Shown: in pieces, positions 24,406 to 33,205 of the stretch
Numbering within the stretch: position 1 is the first letter of the stretch
Layout of the letters: each line of letters starts with the position of its first letter
NCBI RefSeq assembly: GCF_964253025.1
Contig: NZ_CAXUQC020000001.1
Location: 4,278,001-4,342,000 of the forward strand
DNA length: 64,000 nt
Source of the DNA: Rhizobacter sp964253025
GTDB taxonomy: Bacteria > Pseudomonadota > Gammaproteobacteria > Burkholderiales > Burkholderiaceae_C
Direction of reading: 5' to 3'
Notes under the pieces: generated by a model
Seen by the model: only the letters and a program-made list of their open reading frames with translations
Database searches by the model: none
What the model was told of the DNA's origin: nothing
Translations under genes and position numbers: made by a program

Positions 24406-26274
24406 TCAGAGCGCCGCCAGGCGTTGCTCCAGCCGAGCCTTGGTGGCCGTCAGTTCGGCCGGCAGGTGGTAGGCCAGCTGCTGGAACAGCTCGCCGTGCA
24501 GGCCGAGCTCCGTCTGCCAGGCCGCCTTGTCGATGCCGATGACTTCATCGAACTGAGCGCGGGTGAAGTCGAGGCCCGTCCAGGTGATGTCCTCGTAGCG
24601 CGGGGTCACGCCGAAGAGGTTCTCGTTGCCTTGCGCCTTGCCCTCGACGCGCTCGAGCATCCACTTCAGCACGCGCATGTTGTCGCCATAGCCCGGCCAG
24701 ACGAACTTGCCGTCTGCGCCCTTGCGGAACCAGTTCACGCAGTAGATCTTCGGCAGCGTGGCCCCGGCGGCCTGCAGCTTGGCGCCGAGGTTCAGCCAGT
24801 GCTGGAAGTAGTCGCTCATGTTGTAGCCCATGAACGGCAGCATGGCGAACGGGTCACGGCGCACGACGCCTTGCTGGCCAGCGGCCGCAGCGGTGGTCTC
24901 GGAGCCCATGGTCGCGGCCATGTACACGCCTTCGGTCCAGTCGCGTGCCTCGGTGACGAGGGGCACGGTGGTGGAGCGGCGGCCCCCGAAGATGAAGGCG
25001 TCGATCGCCACGCCGGCCGGGTTGTCCCACTCGGCATCGAGCGCCGGGTTGTTGAGGGCGCCAACCGTGAAACGGGCGTTCGGGTGGGCGGCCTTGGCGC
25101 CGGTCTCACGGGCGATCTGCGGCGTCCAGTCCTTGCCCTGCCAGTCGGTCAGGTGGGCCGGCGGGGTGTCGGTCATGCCTTCCCACCAGACGTCACCGTC
25201 GTCAGTGAGCGCCACGTTCGTGAAGATCACGTCGCGGGTCAGGCTGGCCATGCAGTTGGCGTTGGTCTGGCTGTTGGTGCCCGGCGCGACGCCGAAGTAG
25301 CCGGCCTCGGGGTTGATGGCGTACAGGCGGCCATCAGCGCCCGGCTTGATCCAGGCGATGTCGTCGCCGATGGTCGTGACCTTCCAGCCGTCGAAGCCGG
25401 CCGGCGGAATGAGCATCGCAAAGTTGGTCTTGCCGCAGGCGCTCGGGAATGCCGCGGCGACGTGGCTCTTCTTGCCTTCGGGCGAGGTGACGCCCAGCAC
25501 CAGCATGTGCTCGGCCAGCCAGCCCTGGTCGCGGCCCATGGTGGAGGCGATGCGCAGCGCGAAGCACTTCTTGCCGAGCAGCGCGTTGCCGCCGTAGCCG
25601 GAGCCATAGCTCCAGATTTCCTGGGTCTCGGGATAGTGGACGATGTACTTGGTCGTGTTGCACGGCCAGCTGACGTCCTTCTGGCCGGCCTCCAGGGGCG
25701 CACCCACGGTGTGCACGCAGGGCACGAAGCTGCCGTTCTCGCCCAGCACGTCGAGCACGGCACGGCCCATGCGCGTCATGATCTTCATGTTGACGGCGAC
25801 GTACGGGCTGTCGGACAGCTCGACGCCGATGTGGGCGATGGGCGAACCCAGCGGGCCCATGCTGAACGGCACGACGTACAAGGTGCGCCCGCGCATGGCG
25901 CCCCTGAAGAGCGCCTTGTCGCCGGTCTGCAGCAACTCGCGCATCTCGGCCGGGGCCGTCCAGTTGTTGGTCGGGCCGGCGTCTTCCTTCTTGGCGGAGC
26001 AGATGAAGGTGCGGTCTTCCACGCGGGCCACGTCGCTCGGGCTGCTCAGGGCGAGGTAGCTGTTGGGCCGCAGCTCGGGATTCAGTTTCTTGAAGGTTCC
26101 GGCTTCGACCAGCTGCGCGCACAGGCGGTCGTACTCCGCGGTGCTGCCGTCGCACCAGTACACGTCGCGCGCTTCGGTGAGCGCGGCGATGTCGGCGACC
26201 CAGGAGATCAGCCGCTGATTCTTCACATAGGCGGGTACGTTCAGGCGCAGGCCTTCCAGTTGGGGTTGGTTCAC
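24406..26274 (-). CDS. pckG: Phosphoenolpyruvate carboxykinase (GTP)
   Basis: A 622-residue enzyme converting oxaloacetate and GTP to phosphoenolpyruvate, the first step of gluconeogenesis from TCA acids. The GTP-type signatures are present: ARVEDRTFICS, the substrate loop RTLYVVPFSMGP, the kinase P-loop AAAFPSACGKTN, the metal-site region TIGDDIAWIKPG, NPEAGYFGVAPGTN, and FIFGGRRSTTVPLV. I choose GTG 26274 as start because GGAG lies 5 nt ahead and the protein then begins (M)NQPQLEGLRLNVPAYVKN, as in related betaproteobacterial enzymes; an ATG five codons upstream has no ribosome site. It would drain the 2-oxoglutarate made by the neighbouring galactarate genes toward sugars. Confidence 0.97.
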   Translation of the reverse strand: MNQPQLEGLRLNVPAYVKNQRLISWVADIAALTEARDVYWCDGSTAEYDRLCAQLVEAGTFKKLNPELRPNSYLALSSPSDVARVEDRTFICSAKKEDAGPTNNWTAPAEMRELLQTGDKALFRGAMRGRTLYVVPFSMGPLGSPIAHIGVELSDSPYVAVNMKIMTRMGRAVLDVLGENGSFVPCVHTVGAPLEAGQKDVSWPCNTTKYIVHYPETQEIWSYGSGYGGNALLGKKCFALRIASTMGRDQGWLAEHMLVLGVTSPEGKKSHVAAAFPSACGKTNFAMLIPPAGFDGWKVTTIGDDIAWIKPGADGRLYAINPEAGYFGVAPGTNSQTNANCMASLTRDVIFTNVALTDDGDVWWEGMTDTPPAHLTDWQGKDWTPQIARETGAKAAHPNARFTVGALNNPALDAEWDNPAGVAIDAFIFGGRRSTTVPLVTEARDWTEGVYMAATMGSETTAAAAGQQGVVRRDPFAMLPFMGYNMSDYFQHWLNLGAKLQAAGATLPKIYCVNWFRKGADGKFVWPGYGDNMRVLKWMLERVEGKAQGNENLFGVTPRYEDITWTGLDFTRAQFDEVIGIDKAAWQTELGLHGELFQQLAYHLPAELTATKARLEQRLAAL

Positions 26275-26292
26275 GTTGGCTCCAATCATCAA

Positions 26293-26605
26293 AGTTCAAA
26301 AGCGGAATCGGGCGAGCCTCGCGAACCTGCTGGCGCAGGCGCTTTCAGGGGGCTCGCCCCATGCCGCTTCGGGCACTTCGGTCACTGGGTGACGGACCGG
26401 ATTCGATGTCCGATGGATAAAAGGACACCCGTCAAATCATTGTGGCGACATTGTCCGCCTGCCATCAGCACCGTGACCGGGGGGGTCATGCAACATTTGC
26501 ATAGTCCCATGTCAGGAGGGCGCCGCAGCATTCGGAAGGCGAGAACCGTCGTCCACGATGTGAAAAGCAACCCATATACCCTGGTCACAGTGCACGGCCG
26601 TGCAA
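26293..26605. other. Intergenic region upstream of pckG
   Basis: About 310 nt without a supported gene. On the minus strand, toward pckG, there is a TTGACG near 26434 followed by an AT-richer stretch, a possible -35 without a convincing -10. No riboswitch-like fold or repeat was recognised. Confidence 0.4.
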
Positions 26606-26630
26606 TGAAAAACGCGCCCGAAGGCGCGTT
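26606..26630 (-). terminator. Intrinsic terminator after garD
   Basis: Read on the minus strand, AACGCGCC pairs with GGCGCGTT around a TTCG loop and is followed by TTTCATT. It lies 28 nt beyond the garD stop and ends the galactarate operon. Confidence 0.85.
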
Positions 26631-26657
26631 CCGAAGACGGGGACTTCGAGCGACCGT

Positions 26658-28229
26658 TCAGGTCACCGGAGCCGGGTTGAACAGCACGAGTGCGTTGTGC
26701 AGCTTCCACTGCTCGGCCCAGGTCTTCTTGCCGCTCGCGACGTCCAACATCAGGCGGAACAGTTCCCAGCCCATCTCCTCGATGGTGGCGTCGCCGTCGG
26801 CGATGCGGCCGGCGTTCACGTCCATCAGGTCGTGCCAGCGGCGGGCGAGGTCGGTGCGCGTGGCCACCTTGATCACCGGCACTTCGGCCAGCCCATAGGG
26901 CGTGCCGCGGCCGGTCGTGAACACGTGCAGGTTCATGCCCGCAGCCAGCTGCAAGGTGCCGCAGATGAAGTCGCTGGCCGGCGTGGCGGCGTAGATGAGC
27001 CCGCGCTGGCGCAGCTTCTCGCCGGGCGAGAGCACGCCGGAGATCGGGGCCGAGCCCGACTTGACGATGGAGCCCATCGCCTTCTCGACGATGTTGGACA
27101 GCCCGCCCTTCTTGTTGCCTGGTGTCGTGTTGGCGCTGCGATCGACACGACCCTTGTCCAGGTAGGCGTCGTACCAGGCCATCTCGCGGATCATCGCTTC
27201 GGCCACCTCCGGCGTGGTCGCGCGGGAGGTGAGCTGGTCGATGCCGTCGCGCACTTCGGTCACCTCGGAGAACATCACCGAGGCGCCGGCTCGCACCAGC
27301 AGGTCGGTGCAGAAACCCACGGCGGGATTGGCGGTCACGCCGGAGAAGGCATCGCTGCCACCGCATTGCACGCCCACCACGAGTTCGCTGGCCGGCACCG
27401 TCTCGCGCCGCCGGCGGTTCAGCCGCTCCAGGTGCACGCGCGCGGTCTTCATGACCGACTCGATCATCGACATGAAGCCCACGTGCTGGGCGTCCTGCAG
27501 GCAGACGACGTCCAGCTCCGCATTGGCGGCGTCCCCGCGCTGGTCGGTGATGGCGATGGTGCCCGGCGGCAGGAGGCGCTCGGGCTGCAGCTTCTCGCAC
27601 CCCAGGCTGACCACCATCACCTCGCCCCCGAAGTTCGGGTTGAGGCTGATGTTGCGCAGGGTGCGGATGGGAACGATGGCGTCCGGTGCGTCGATGGCCA
27701 CGCCACACCCGTAGGTGTGCTCGAGGCCGACCACGTCGTCGACGTTCGGGTACTGCGGCAGCAGCTGGTCCTTGATGCGCTTGACGGCAAAGTCCACCAC
27801 GCCGGCCACGCACTGCACGGTCGTCGTGATGGCCAGGATGTTGCGGGTGCCCACCGAGCCATCGGCATTGCGGTAGCCCTGGAAGGTGTAGCCCTCGAGG
27901 GGCGCAGACGTCGGCGGCCGCACCGTCGCGATCGGCAGCCCCTCGAGGCCACGGGCCTCCGGCATGGTCAGGAGTCGCTCATGGACCCAGCTGCCGGCCG
28001 GGATGTCGCGGGCTGCAAAGCCGATGGCGACGTCGTAACGCCGGACGGCGGCGCCCTCGGGCAGGTCCACCAATGCCACCTTGTGGCCCTGCGGCACCTG
28101 GTCCTTCAGCACCAGCCCGCCTGGCAGCACCGTGCCGGCGGGCAGGCCGCCGTCGTTCGCCACGATGGCGACGTTGTCGTTCGCATGCATGCGAATGGTA
28201 TGAGGCGGGCGGGCGGTGGGCTGGTCCAT
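26658..28229 (-). CDS. garD: Galactarate dehydratase
   Basis: A 523-residue iron-dependent dehydratase that turns galactarate into 5-dehydro-4-deoxy-D-glucarate. The N-terminal SAF-like domain (NDNVAIVANDGGLPAGT, LKDQVPQGHKVALVDLPEG) is followed by the large UxaA-type catalytic part with YRNADGSVGTRNILAITTTVQC, LEHTYGCGVAI, VSLGCEKLQP, VGVQCGGSDAFSGVTANPAVG and a C-terminal half with FTTGRGTPYGLAEVPVIKVATR. The Cys and His residues of these motifs bind metal. The start at 28229 is preceded by a weak site. A GntR-type palindrome lies 46 nt upstream. The next enzymes of the pathway are encoded directly upstream on the same strand. Confidence 0.95.
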   Translation of the reverse strand: MDQPTARPPHTIRMHANDNVAIVANDGGLPAGTVLPGGLVLKDQVPQGHKVALVDLPEGAAVRRYDVAIGFAARDIPAGSWVHERLLTMPEARGLEGLPIATVRPPTSAPLEGYTFQGYRNADGSVGTRNILAITTTVQCVAGVVDFAVKRIKDQLLPQYPNVDDVVGLEHTYGCGVAIDAPDAIVPIRTLRNISLNPNFGGEVMVVSLGCEKLQPERLLPPGTIAITDQRGDAANAELDVVCLQDAQHVGFMSMIESVMKTARVHLERLNRRRRETVPASELVVGVQCGGSDAFSGVTANPAVGFCTDLLVRAGASVMFSEVTEVRDGIDQLTSRATTPEVAEAMIREMAWYDAYLDKGRVDRSANTTPGNKKGGLSNIVEKAMGSIVKSGSAPISGVLSPGEKLRQRGLIYAATPASDFICGTLQLAAGMNLHVFTTGRGTPYGLAEVPVIKVATRTDLARRWHDLMDVNAGRIADGDATIEEMGWELFRLMLDVASGKKTWAEQWKLHNALVLFNPAPVT

Positions 28230-28274
28230 GGAACTGCTCGATCTGGAAGAGCCGGCCCGGGATGGCCGGTCATC

Positions 28275-28289
28275 GGTTGTCGTACAACC
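28275..28289. promoter_or_regulatory. GntR/FadR-type operator candidate upstream of garD
   Basis: GGTTGT-CGT-ACAACC is a perfect 6-bp inverted repeat with 3-nt centre and fits the TNGTNNNACNA consensus of FadR-subfamily GntR regulators. It lies between the 2-oxoglutarate semialdehyde dehydrogenase gene and garD. Related sites occur at 30759-30780 and 30866-30878. Confidence 0.6.
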
Positions 28290-28341
28290 GTCCTCGATGG
28301 TCGACGACCCGGCGACTGGTGTCAAGTCGCCGGGGGTCGCC

Positions 28342-29781
28342 TCAGGCCTGGGTGTAGGCCGTCTTGACCGTCGTGAAGAACTCGGCTGCGTAGCGCCCTT
28401 GTTCGCGCGGACCGTAGCTCGACCCCTTGCGACCGCCGAAGGGCACGTGATAGTCCACCCCCGCCGTCGGCAGGTTGACCATCACCATGCCGGCTTGCGC
28501 GTGGCGCTTGAAGTGCGTGGCGTGCTTGAGCGAGGTGGTCGCGATGCCGGACGCGAGGCCGAAGGGCGTGTCGTTGGCCAGGTGCAGCGCCTCGTCGTAG
28601 TCGCGCACCTTCTGGACGCTCACCACCGGGCCGAAGATCTCCTCGCGGTTGATGCGCATGGTCGGCTCCGTGTCGGCGAACAGGGCCGGGGCCATGTAGT
28701 AGCCCGGCTGGCCGTCCGCATTGGTGGCAATGGCATGGCCGCCGGCCACGAGGCGCGCGCCTTCGTCCTTGCCGATCTTCACGTACTCGAGGTTCTGCGC
28801 CAGCTGGCGGTCGTCCACCACCGGGCCGATGTCGGTGCCCACCTTGCGGGCGTCGTCCACCTTCAGGCCGCGCATGCGCTCGGCCACCGCTTCCACGAAG
28901 CGATCGTGGATGCCTTCGGTGACGATCACGCGCGACGAGGCCGTGCAGCGCTGGCCGGTCGAGAAGAAGCCGCTGTCGACGGCACAGTTCACCGCCACCG
29001 CCAGGTCGGCGTCATCCAGCACGACGAACGGGTTCTTGCCGCCCATCTCCAGCTGGAACTTGGCGAAGCGCGACAGGCAGGCGCTCGCCACGCGCTGGCC
29101 CGTGGCCACCGAGCCGGTGAAGCTGATGGCGTTGACGCGGGAGTCCTCCAGCATCGTGGCACCGACTTCGGTGCCGCGGCCCATGACCAGGTTGAAGGCA
29201 CCGGCCGGCAGCCCGCTGCGCGAGATGATGTCGGCCAGCATCCAGGCCGAGCCCGGCACCAGTTCGGCCGGCTTGAAGACCACGGTGTTGCCGAAAGCGA
29301 GGGCCGGGGCGATCTTCCAGGCCGGGATCGCGATGGGGAAGTTCCAGGGCGTGATCAACCCGACCACACCGACGGGCTCACGCGTCACTTCCACGCCCAC
29401 GCCGGGGCGCACCGAACCCAGCACCTCACCGGCCTGGCGCAGTGCCTCGCCAGCGAAGAACTTGAAGATGTTGCCCGCGCGGGTGACCTCACCCACGGCC
29501 TCGGGCATGCGCTTGCCTTCCTCGCGGGCGAGCAGGTCGCCCAATTCGGTGCGGCGTGCCAGGATCTCGCTGCCGATGGCGTCGAGGACGTCGAAGCGCT
29601 GTTGAGGCGTGCTCAGTCCCCATGCCGGCGCTGCGTCCTGGGCCGCGGCGATGGCGGTGCGCGTCTGGGCCGCATCGGCAAGCGCGTACTCACCGATCAG
29701 GTCGCGGGTGTCCGAGGGATTGATGTTGCGCGTGGCGCGCGGGCCGTCGACCCAGGCGCCACCGATCAGGTTCTGTTTCAT
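28342..29781 (-). CDS. 2-oxoglutarate semialdehyde (2,5-dioxovalerate) dehydrogenase
   Basis: A 479-residue NAD(P)-dependent aldehyde dehydrogenase. Visible motifs are VGVVGLITPWNFPIAIPAWK, the coenzyme site FKPAELVPGSAW, FTGSVATGQ, the general base Glu in LEMGGKNPFVV, the catalytic Cys in GQRCTASSRVIV and the late EEIFGPVVSV. Its place between kdgD and garD identifies the substrate as 2-oxoglutarate semialdehyde, oxidised to 2-oxoglutarate, the last step of galactarate/glucarate breakdown. The distance of 18 nt to kdgD indicates co-transcription. Family membership is certain; the substrate is inferred from context. Confidence 0.92.
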   Translation of the reverse strand: MKQNLIGGAWVDGPRATRNINPSDTRDLIGEYALADAAQTRTAIAAAQDAAPAWGLSTPQQRFDVLDAIGSEILARRTELGDLLAREEGKRMPEAVGEVTRAGNIFKFFAGEALRQAGEVLGSVRPGVGVEVTREPVGVVGLITPWNFPIAIPAWKIAPALAFGNTVVFKPAELVPGSAWMLADIISRSGLPAGAFNLVMGRGTEVGATMLEDSRVNAISFTGSVATGQRVASACLSRFAKFQLEMGGKNPFVVLDDADLAVAVNCAVDSGFFSTGQRCTASSRVIVTEGIHDRFVEAVAERMRGLKVDDARKVGTDIGPVVDDRQLAQNLEYVKIGKDEGARLVAGGHAIATNADGQPGYYMAPALFADTEPTMRINREEIFGPVVSVQKVRDYDEALHLANDTPFGLASGIATTSLKHATHFKRHAQAGMVMVNLPTAGVDYHVPFGGRKGSSYGPREQGRYAAEFFTTVKTAYTQA

Positions 29782-29799
29782 CGTCGGGTCCTGCGTGGT

Positions 29800-30711
29800 T
29801 TATTGCGGGCCGAGGCGGGCGATGAGGGCTTGCAGGTCTTCGACTTCGCGCGGCTTCAGGTCCGACAGCGGCGGCCGCACGGGGCCGGCACTGTGGCCCA
29901 CGAGCGTGGCGCCGGCCTTGACGATGCTCACGGCATAGCCCTGACCGCGGTTGCGGATCTCGAGGTACGGCAGGAAGAAGTCGTTGATCAGACGGCTGGT
30001 GGTCGCCTGGTCGCCGGCGGCGTACGCGTTGTAGAACTCCATCGCCGTGCGCGGGATGAAGTTGAAGACCGCCGAGGAGTACACCGGCACGCCGAGCGCA
30101 CGGTAGGCGTGGGCGAAGACTTCTGCCGTGGGCAGGCCGCCCAGGTAGGAGAAGCGATCACCCAGGCGCTGACGCACGGACACCATCAACTCGATGTCAC
30201 CCACGCCGTCCTTGTAGCCGATGAGGTTCGGGCACGCCTGGGCCAGTTGCTCCAGTGACGCAGGGGTGAGGCGCATGCCGGCGCGGTTGTAGACGATCAC
30301 GCCGATGCGGACGCTGTCGCAGACGGCCTTGACGTGGGCGACCAGCCCCTCCTGGGATGCTTCGGTCAGGTAATGGGGCAGCAGCAGGATGCCTTGGGCG
30401 CCCGCCTTCTCCGCGGCCTGGGCGTACTGAATGGCCAGGGTCGTGCCGCCGCCGGCGCCGGCCACGATGGGCACTTGCCCGCGGCAGGTCTCGGCCGCCA
30501 CCTTCACGACGTCGGTGAACTCGTCCGGGGCCAGCGAGAAGAACTCGCCGGTGCCGCCGGCGGCGAACAGCACGGTAGCCCCGTAGGGCATCAGCCACTC
30601 CAGGCGCTTGGCATAGGCCGTCGGATTGAATTTCAGGTCGGCATCGAAGTCGGTGAGCGGGAACGACAGCAGGCCGGACGACAACGCTTTTTGCAGCTCT
30701 TGGGGATTCAT
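29800..30711 (-). CDS. kdgD: 5-dehydro-4-deoxyglucarate dehydratase (decarboxylating)
   Basis: A 303-residue member of the DapA/NAL class I aldolase superfamily that dehydrates and decarboxylates 5-dehydro-4-deoxyglucarate to 2-oxoglutarate semialdehyde. It starts MNPQELQKALSSGLLSFPLT, with LFAAGGTGEFFSLAPDEF as the substrate-carboxylate loop, VYNRAGMRLTP with the active-site Tyr, and the Schiff-base Lys in NLIGYKDGVGD. GGAG precedes the ATG by 5 nt; a longer frame to 30777 would run across the operator. First gene of the minus-strand galactarate operon (kdgD, semialdehyde dehydrogenase, garD). Confidence 0.95.
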   Translation of the reverse strand: MNPQELQKALSSGLLSFPLTDFDADLKFNPTAYAKRLEWLMPYGATVLFAAGGTGEFFSLAPDEFTDVVKVAAETCRGQVPIVAGAGGGTTLAIQYAQAAEKAGAQGILLLPHYLTEASQEGLVAHVKAVCDSVRIGVIVYNRAGMRLTPASLEQLAQACPNLIGYKDGVGDIELMVSVRQRLGDRFSYLGGLPTAEVFAHAYRALGVPVYSSAVFNFIPRTAMEFYNAYAAGDQATTSRLINDFFLPYLEIRNRGQGYAVSIVKAGATLVGHSAGPVRPPLSDLKPREVEDLQALIARLGPQ

Positions 30712-30758
30712 GGTGGCTCCGAGATGGCCCGAACGGGCAGGCCGTGCGACAACCGCAC

Positions 30759-30780
30759 GTTGTATGTCATCGTACAACTA
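30759..30780. promoter_or_regulatory. GntR-type operator candidate upstream of kdgD
   Basis: GTTGTA-N8-TACAAC forms a perfect inverted repeat, and the right part TCGTACAACTA matches the FadR-type consensus TNGTNNNACNA. It lies 48 nt before kdgD in the divergent region shared with the Bug receptor gene. Confidence 0.55.
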
Positions 30781-30865
30781 GAGGGGCGGATTGCAAGCGC
30801 TTTTCGTGCTGGTTTACCCCCATGCCCGGGCGCCGCTCAGGCTGACATGATGACTCCGCATCGAC

Positions 30866-30878
30866 GTTGTCAGACAAC
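30866..30878. promoter_or_regulatory. GntR-type operator candidate upstream of the Bug receptor gene
   Basis: GTTGTC-A-GACAAC is a perfect inverted repeat, equivalent to TTGT-N3-ACAA as seen upstream of garD. It lies 60 nt before the receptor gene, so one regulator could control both divergent units. Confidence 0.6.
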
Positions 30879-30938
30879 TGACGTGTCGAGTCCAACGCGG
30901 GCGCTGGGCCCGTCGCCGCCTTATCCGGAGTACCCGCC

Positions 30939-31922
30939 ATGTCTGCACGCCGCACCTTCCTCCTGGGCCTGAGCGCCCTCGCCACCACACTGAGCATCAG
31001 CCCCGCCGCGGTTGCGCAAGACGGCTGGCCCGCCAAGACCGTCAAACTGGTCGTGCCGTTCGCGGCCGGCGGCACCTCCGACATCCTCGCCCGCCACCTG
31101 GCGGCGCAGTTGCAGATCTCGCTCAAGCAGACCGTCATCGTCGAGAACAAGGCTGGCGCCGGCGGCGTGATCGGCGCCGACAGCGTGGCCAAGGCTCCCA
31201 ACGACGGCTACACGCTGTTGCTCGGGACCATCGCCACGCACGCCATCAACCCGGCGCTGTCGCCGAAGATGCCCTACGACGCGGCGCGCGACTTCAGCCC
31301 GGTCATGTTGCTCGGCAGCATTTCCAACGTGTTGCTGGTCACCTCGAGCGAATCGGCCAAGACGGCCCGCGAACTCATCGGCAAGGCCAAGGCGAAGCCG
31401 GGGTCCTACGCGTTCGCCTCGGCCGGGCAGGGCACGTCCCAGCACATGTCGGGCGAGACCCTCAAGCTGCTGGCCGGCATCGATCTGCTGCATGTGCCCT
31501 ACAAGGGCAGCGGCCCGGCCATCCAGGACGTGATCGCCGGCCAGGTGCCCATGAGCTTCGAGACCGTGACGGTGGCCCTGCCGCACATCCAGGCCGGCAA
31601 GGTGCGGGCGCTCGCGGTGACCTCCGCCCAGCGCAGCCGCGCGCTGCCCGACGTGCCGACGTTGCAGGAGTCGGGCGTGCCCGGCTTCGACGTGGCCAGC
31701 TGGCAGGGCATCTTCGCTCCCGCCGGCACGCCGCCTGCCATCGTGAACCGGCTGAACAGCGAACTGCAGAAGGTGATCGCTCAGCCGGAAACGAAGGCCC
31801 GCATGGAGACGCTCGGCCTCGAGTACAGCCCCAACTCGCCCAAGCAGTTCGCCGAGTTCCAGGCGGCCGAACAGGCCAAGTGGGCCAAGGTGGCCAAGGA
31901 CGGCAACGTGCGCCTGGACTGA
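30939..31922 (+). CDS. Bug/TctC-family periplasmic solute receptor
   Basis: A 327-residue protein with signal peptide ending AAVAQD and the tripartite tricarboxylate transporter receptor pattern: WPAKTVKLVVPFAAGGTSD, VENKAGAGGVIGADSVAKAP, DGYTLLLGTIATHAINP, HVPYKGSGPAIQDVIAGQVP and PDVPTLQESGVPGFD. Receptors of this family bind carboxylates; galactarate or glucarate is the likely ligand given the divergent catabolic operon. The membrane partners TctA and TctB are not in the window, as often in Burkholderiales, where orphan receptors are numerous. GGAG precedes the start. Confidence 0.93.
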   Translation: MSARRTFLLGLSALATTLSISPAAVAQDGWPAKTVKLVVPFAAGGTSDILARHLAAQLQISLKQTVIVENKAGAGGVIGADSVAKAPNDGYTLLLGTIATHAINPALSPKMPYDAARDFSPVMLLGSISNVLLVTSSESAKTARELIGKAKAKPGSYAFASAGQGTSQHMSGETLKLLAGIDLLHVPYKGSGPAIQDVIAGQVPMSFETVTVALPHIQAGKVRALAVTSAQRSRALPDVPTLQESGVPGFDVASWQGIFAPAGTPPAIVNRLNSELQKVIAQPETKARMETLGLEYSPNSPKQFAEFQAAEQAKWAKVAKDGNVRLD

Positions 31923-31928
31923 ACGACC

Positions 31929-32873
31929 ATGAGCCCCACGCCCCGCCTGCTGCAGCACGGCCGCCTGCTGCCCGAGCTCGAGACCGCCCTCGCGGCCGAG
32001 TTCGACGTCCACCGCCTCGCTGAAGAAGCCGACCCGGCCGCCTTTCTGGCGGCGCAGGGGCAGCACTTCACCGGCCTCGTCACCTCCGCCGGCGTCGGCG
32101 CGGACGCCGCACTGATCGCTGCATTGCCGCGACTGCAGGTCATCGCGAGCTTCGGCGTCGGCGTGGACCTGGTCGACCTCGATGCGGCCGCCGCGGGCGG
32201 CATCCAGGTCAGCTGCACGCCGGACGTGCTCAACGACTGCGTGGCCGACCTCGCCATGGGCCTGATGCTGGACGCGGCTCGCGGCATCAGCGCAGCCGAC
32301 CGCTACGTCCGTCAGGGAGGGTGGCTCAAGGCGCGCTACCCGCTCGGCCACCGCGTCAGTGGCCGTCGCCTCGGGATCGTGGGTCTCGGACGCATCGGCC
32401 GGACGATCGCCCGCCGAGCCGGCGGCTTCGACATGGACATCCGCTACCACGCACGCCGGCCGGTGGCCGACGTCGCCTGGCGGCATGAGCCCGAGCTGGT
32501 CGCGCTGGCCGAATGGGCCGACTTCCTGGTGGTGATCGTCGCGGGCGGCGCCGGCACGCGGCACCTCGTCGACGCGCGCGTGCTCGACGCCCTGGGACCC
32601 GAGGGCTTTCTGATCAACGTGGCCCGCGGCAGCGTCATCGACGAGGCGGCGCTGGTGGCCGCCTTGCAGGCCGGGCGCATTGCGGGCGCCGGGCTGGATG
32701 TGTTCGAGGCGGAGCCGCACGTACCGCCCGAACTGTTCGAACTCGACAACGTGGTGCTGCTGCCGCACATCGCCAGCGGCACGGTGCAGACGCGCCGGGC
32801 CATGGCCGAGCTGGTGCTGGAGAACCTGCGCGCGTTCTACAGCGACGGCCGGGTGTTGACGCCCCCGGCCTGA
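31929..32873 (+). CDS. D-isomer-specific 2-hydroxyacid dehydrogenase (glyoxylate/hydroxypyruvate reductase-like)
   Basis: A 314-residue NAD(P)-dependent reductase. The Rossmann motif is GLGRIGRTIARRAGGF. The catalytic Arg lies in LINVARGSVIDE, the Glu in FEAEPHVPPEL and the His in VLLPHIASGT, the complete Arg-Glu-His set. The absence of an ACT domain and the length fit glyoxylate/hydroxypyruvate reductases rather than SerA. It starts 6 nt after the Bug receptor stop, so the two are co-expressed under the divergent GntR-type operator region. It may reduce an intermediate of sugar-acid breakdown; the substrate is not known. Confidence 0.9.
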   Translation: MSPTPRLLQHGRLLPELETALAAEFDVHRLAEEADPAAFLAAQGQHFTGLVTSAGVGADAALIAALPRLQVIASFGVGVDLVDLDAAAAGGIQVSCTPDVLNDCVADLAMGLMLDAARGISAADRYVRQGGWLKARYPLGHRVSGRRLGIVGLGRIGRTIARRAGGFDMDIRYHARRPVADVAWRHEPELVALAEWADFLVVIVAGGAGTRHLVDARVLDALGPEGFLINVARGSVIDEAALVAALQAGRIAGAGLDVFEAEPHVPPELFELDNVVLLPHIASGTVQTRRAMAELVLENLRAFYSDGRVLTPPA

Positions 32874-32876
32874 CGC

Positions 32877-33095
32877 TCAGGCAAGGCCCGGCGCCTCCGG
32901 CCGGCCGCCCATGAAGCGCTCGGCCGCCAGCTCCGGGGGCATGCCGCCGGCCGCGTCGGCGTTCCACAGCACCGCGGCGAATTCGTCGCAGTCCGCCGTC
33001 GTGAGGCGGGGTTCGATCTCCTGCAGCCGGTCGCTGCAGGCCTCGCACCAGGCCCAGCCGGCAGGTGATTCAGGCACGCCGCGCGCTCGTTTCAT
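32877..33095 (-). CDS. Small hypothetical protein with WCEAC motif
   Basis: A 72-residue protein starting MKRARGVPESPAGWAWCEAC. The two Cys separated by two residues could bind a metal, but the second pair of ligands for a zinc ribbon is missing. The rest is acidic and Leu-poor. GGAGA lies 5 nt before the ATG, which supports translation; the longer frame to 33200 overlaps the divergent gene's leader. It is convergent with the 2-hydroxyacid dehydrogenase, 3 nt apart. No family recognised. Confidence 0.6.
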   Translation of the reverse strand: MKRARGVPESPAGWAWCEACSDRLQEIEPRLTTADCDEFAAVLWNADAAGGMPPELAAERFMGGRPEAPGLA

Positions 33096-33205
33096 GGTGT
33101 CTCCAAAGTAATGCCGAGAGGGCCGGAATCTAGCGGCCGTCGCGGCCCGCCGCACCTGCCAAGGCTTACAGCTTGCCGCCCGTCGGGATCGTAAGATCAC
33201 GCCCC

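Noticed and set aside
24346..26898. 850-codon open frame opposite pckG
   Set aside because: Composition is that of an antisense frame; the opposite strand encodes a complete and unmistakable pckG.
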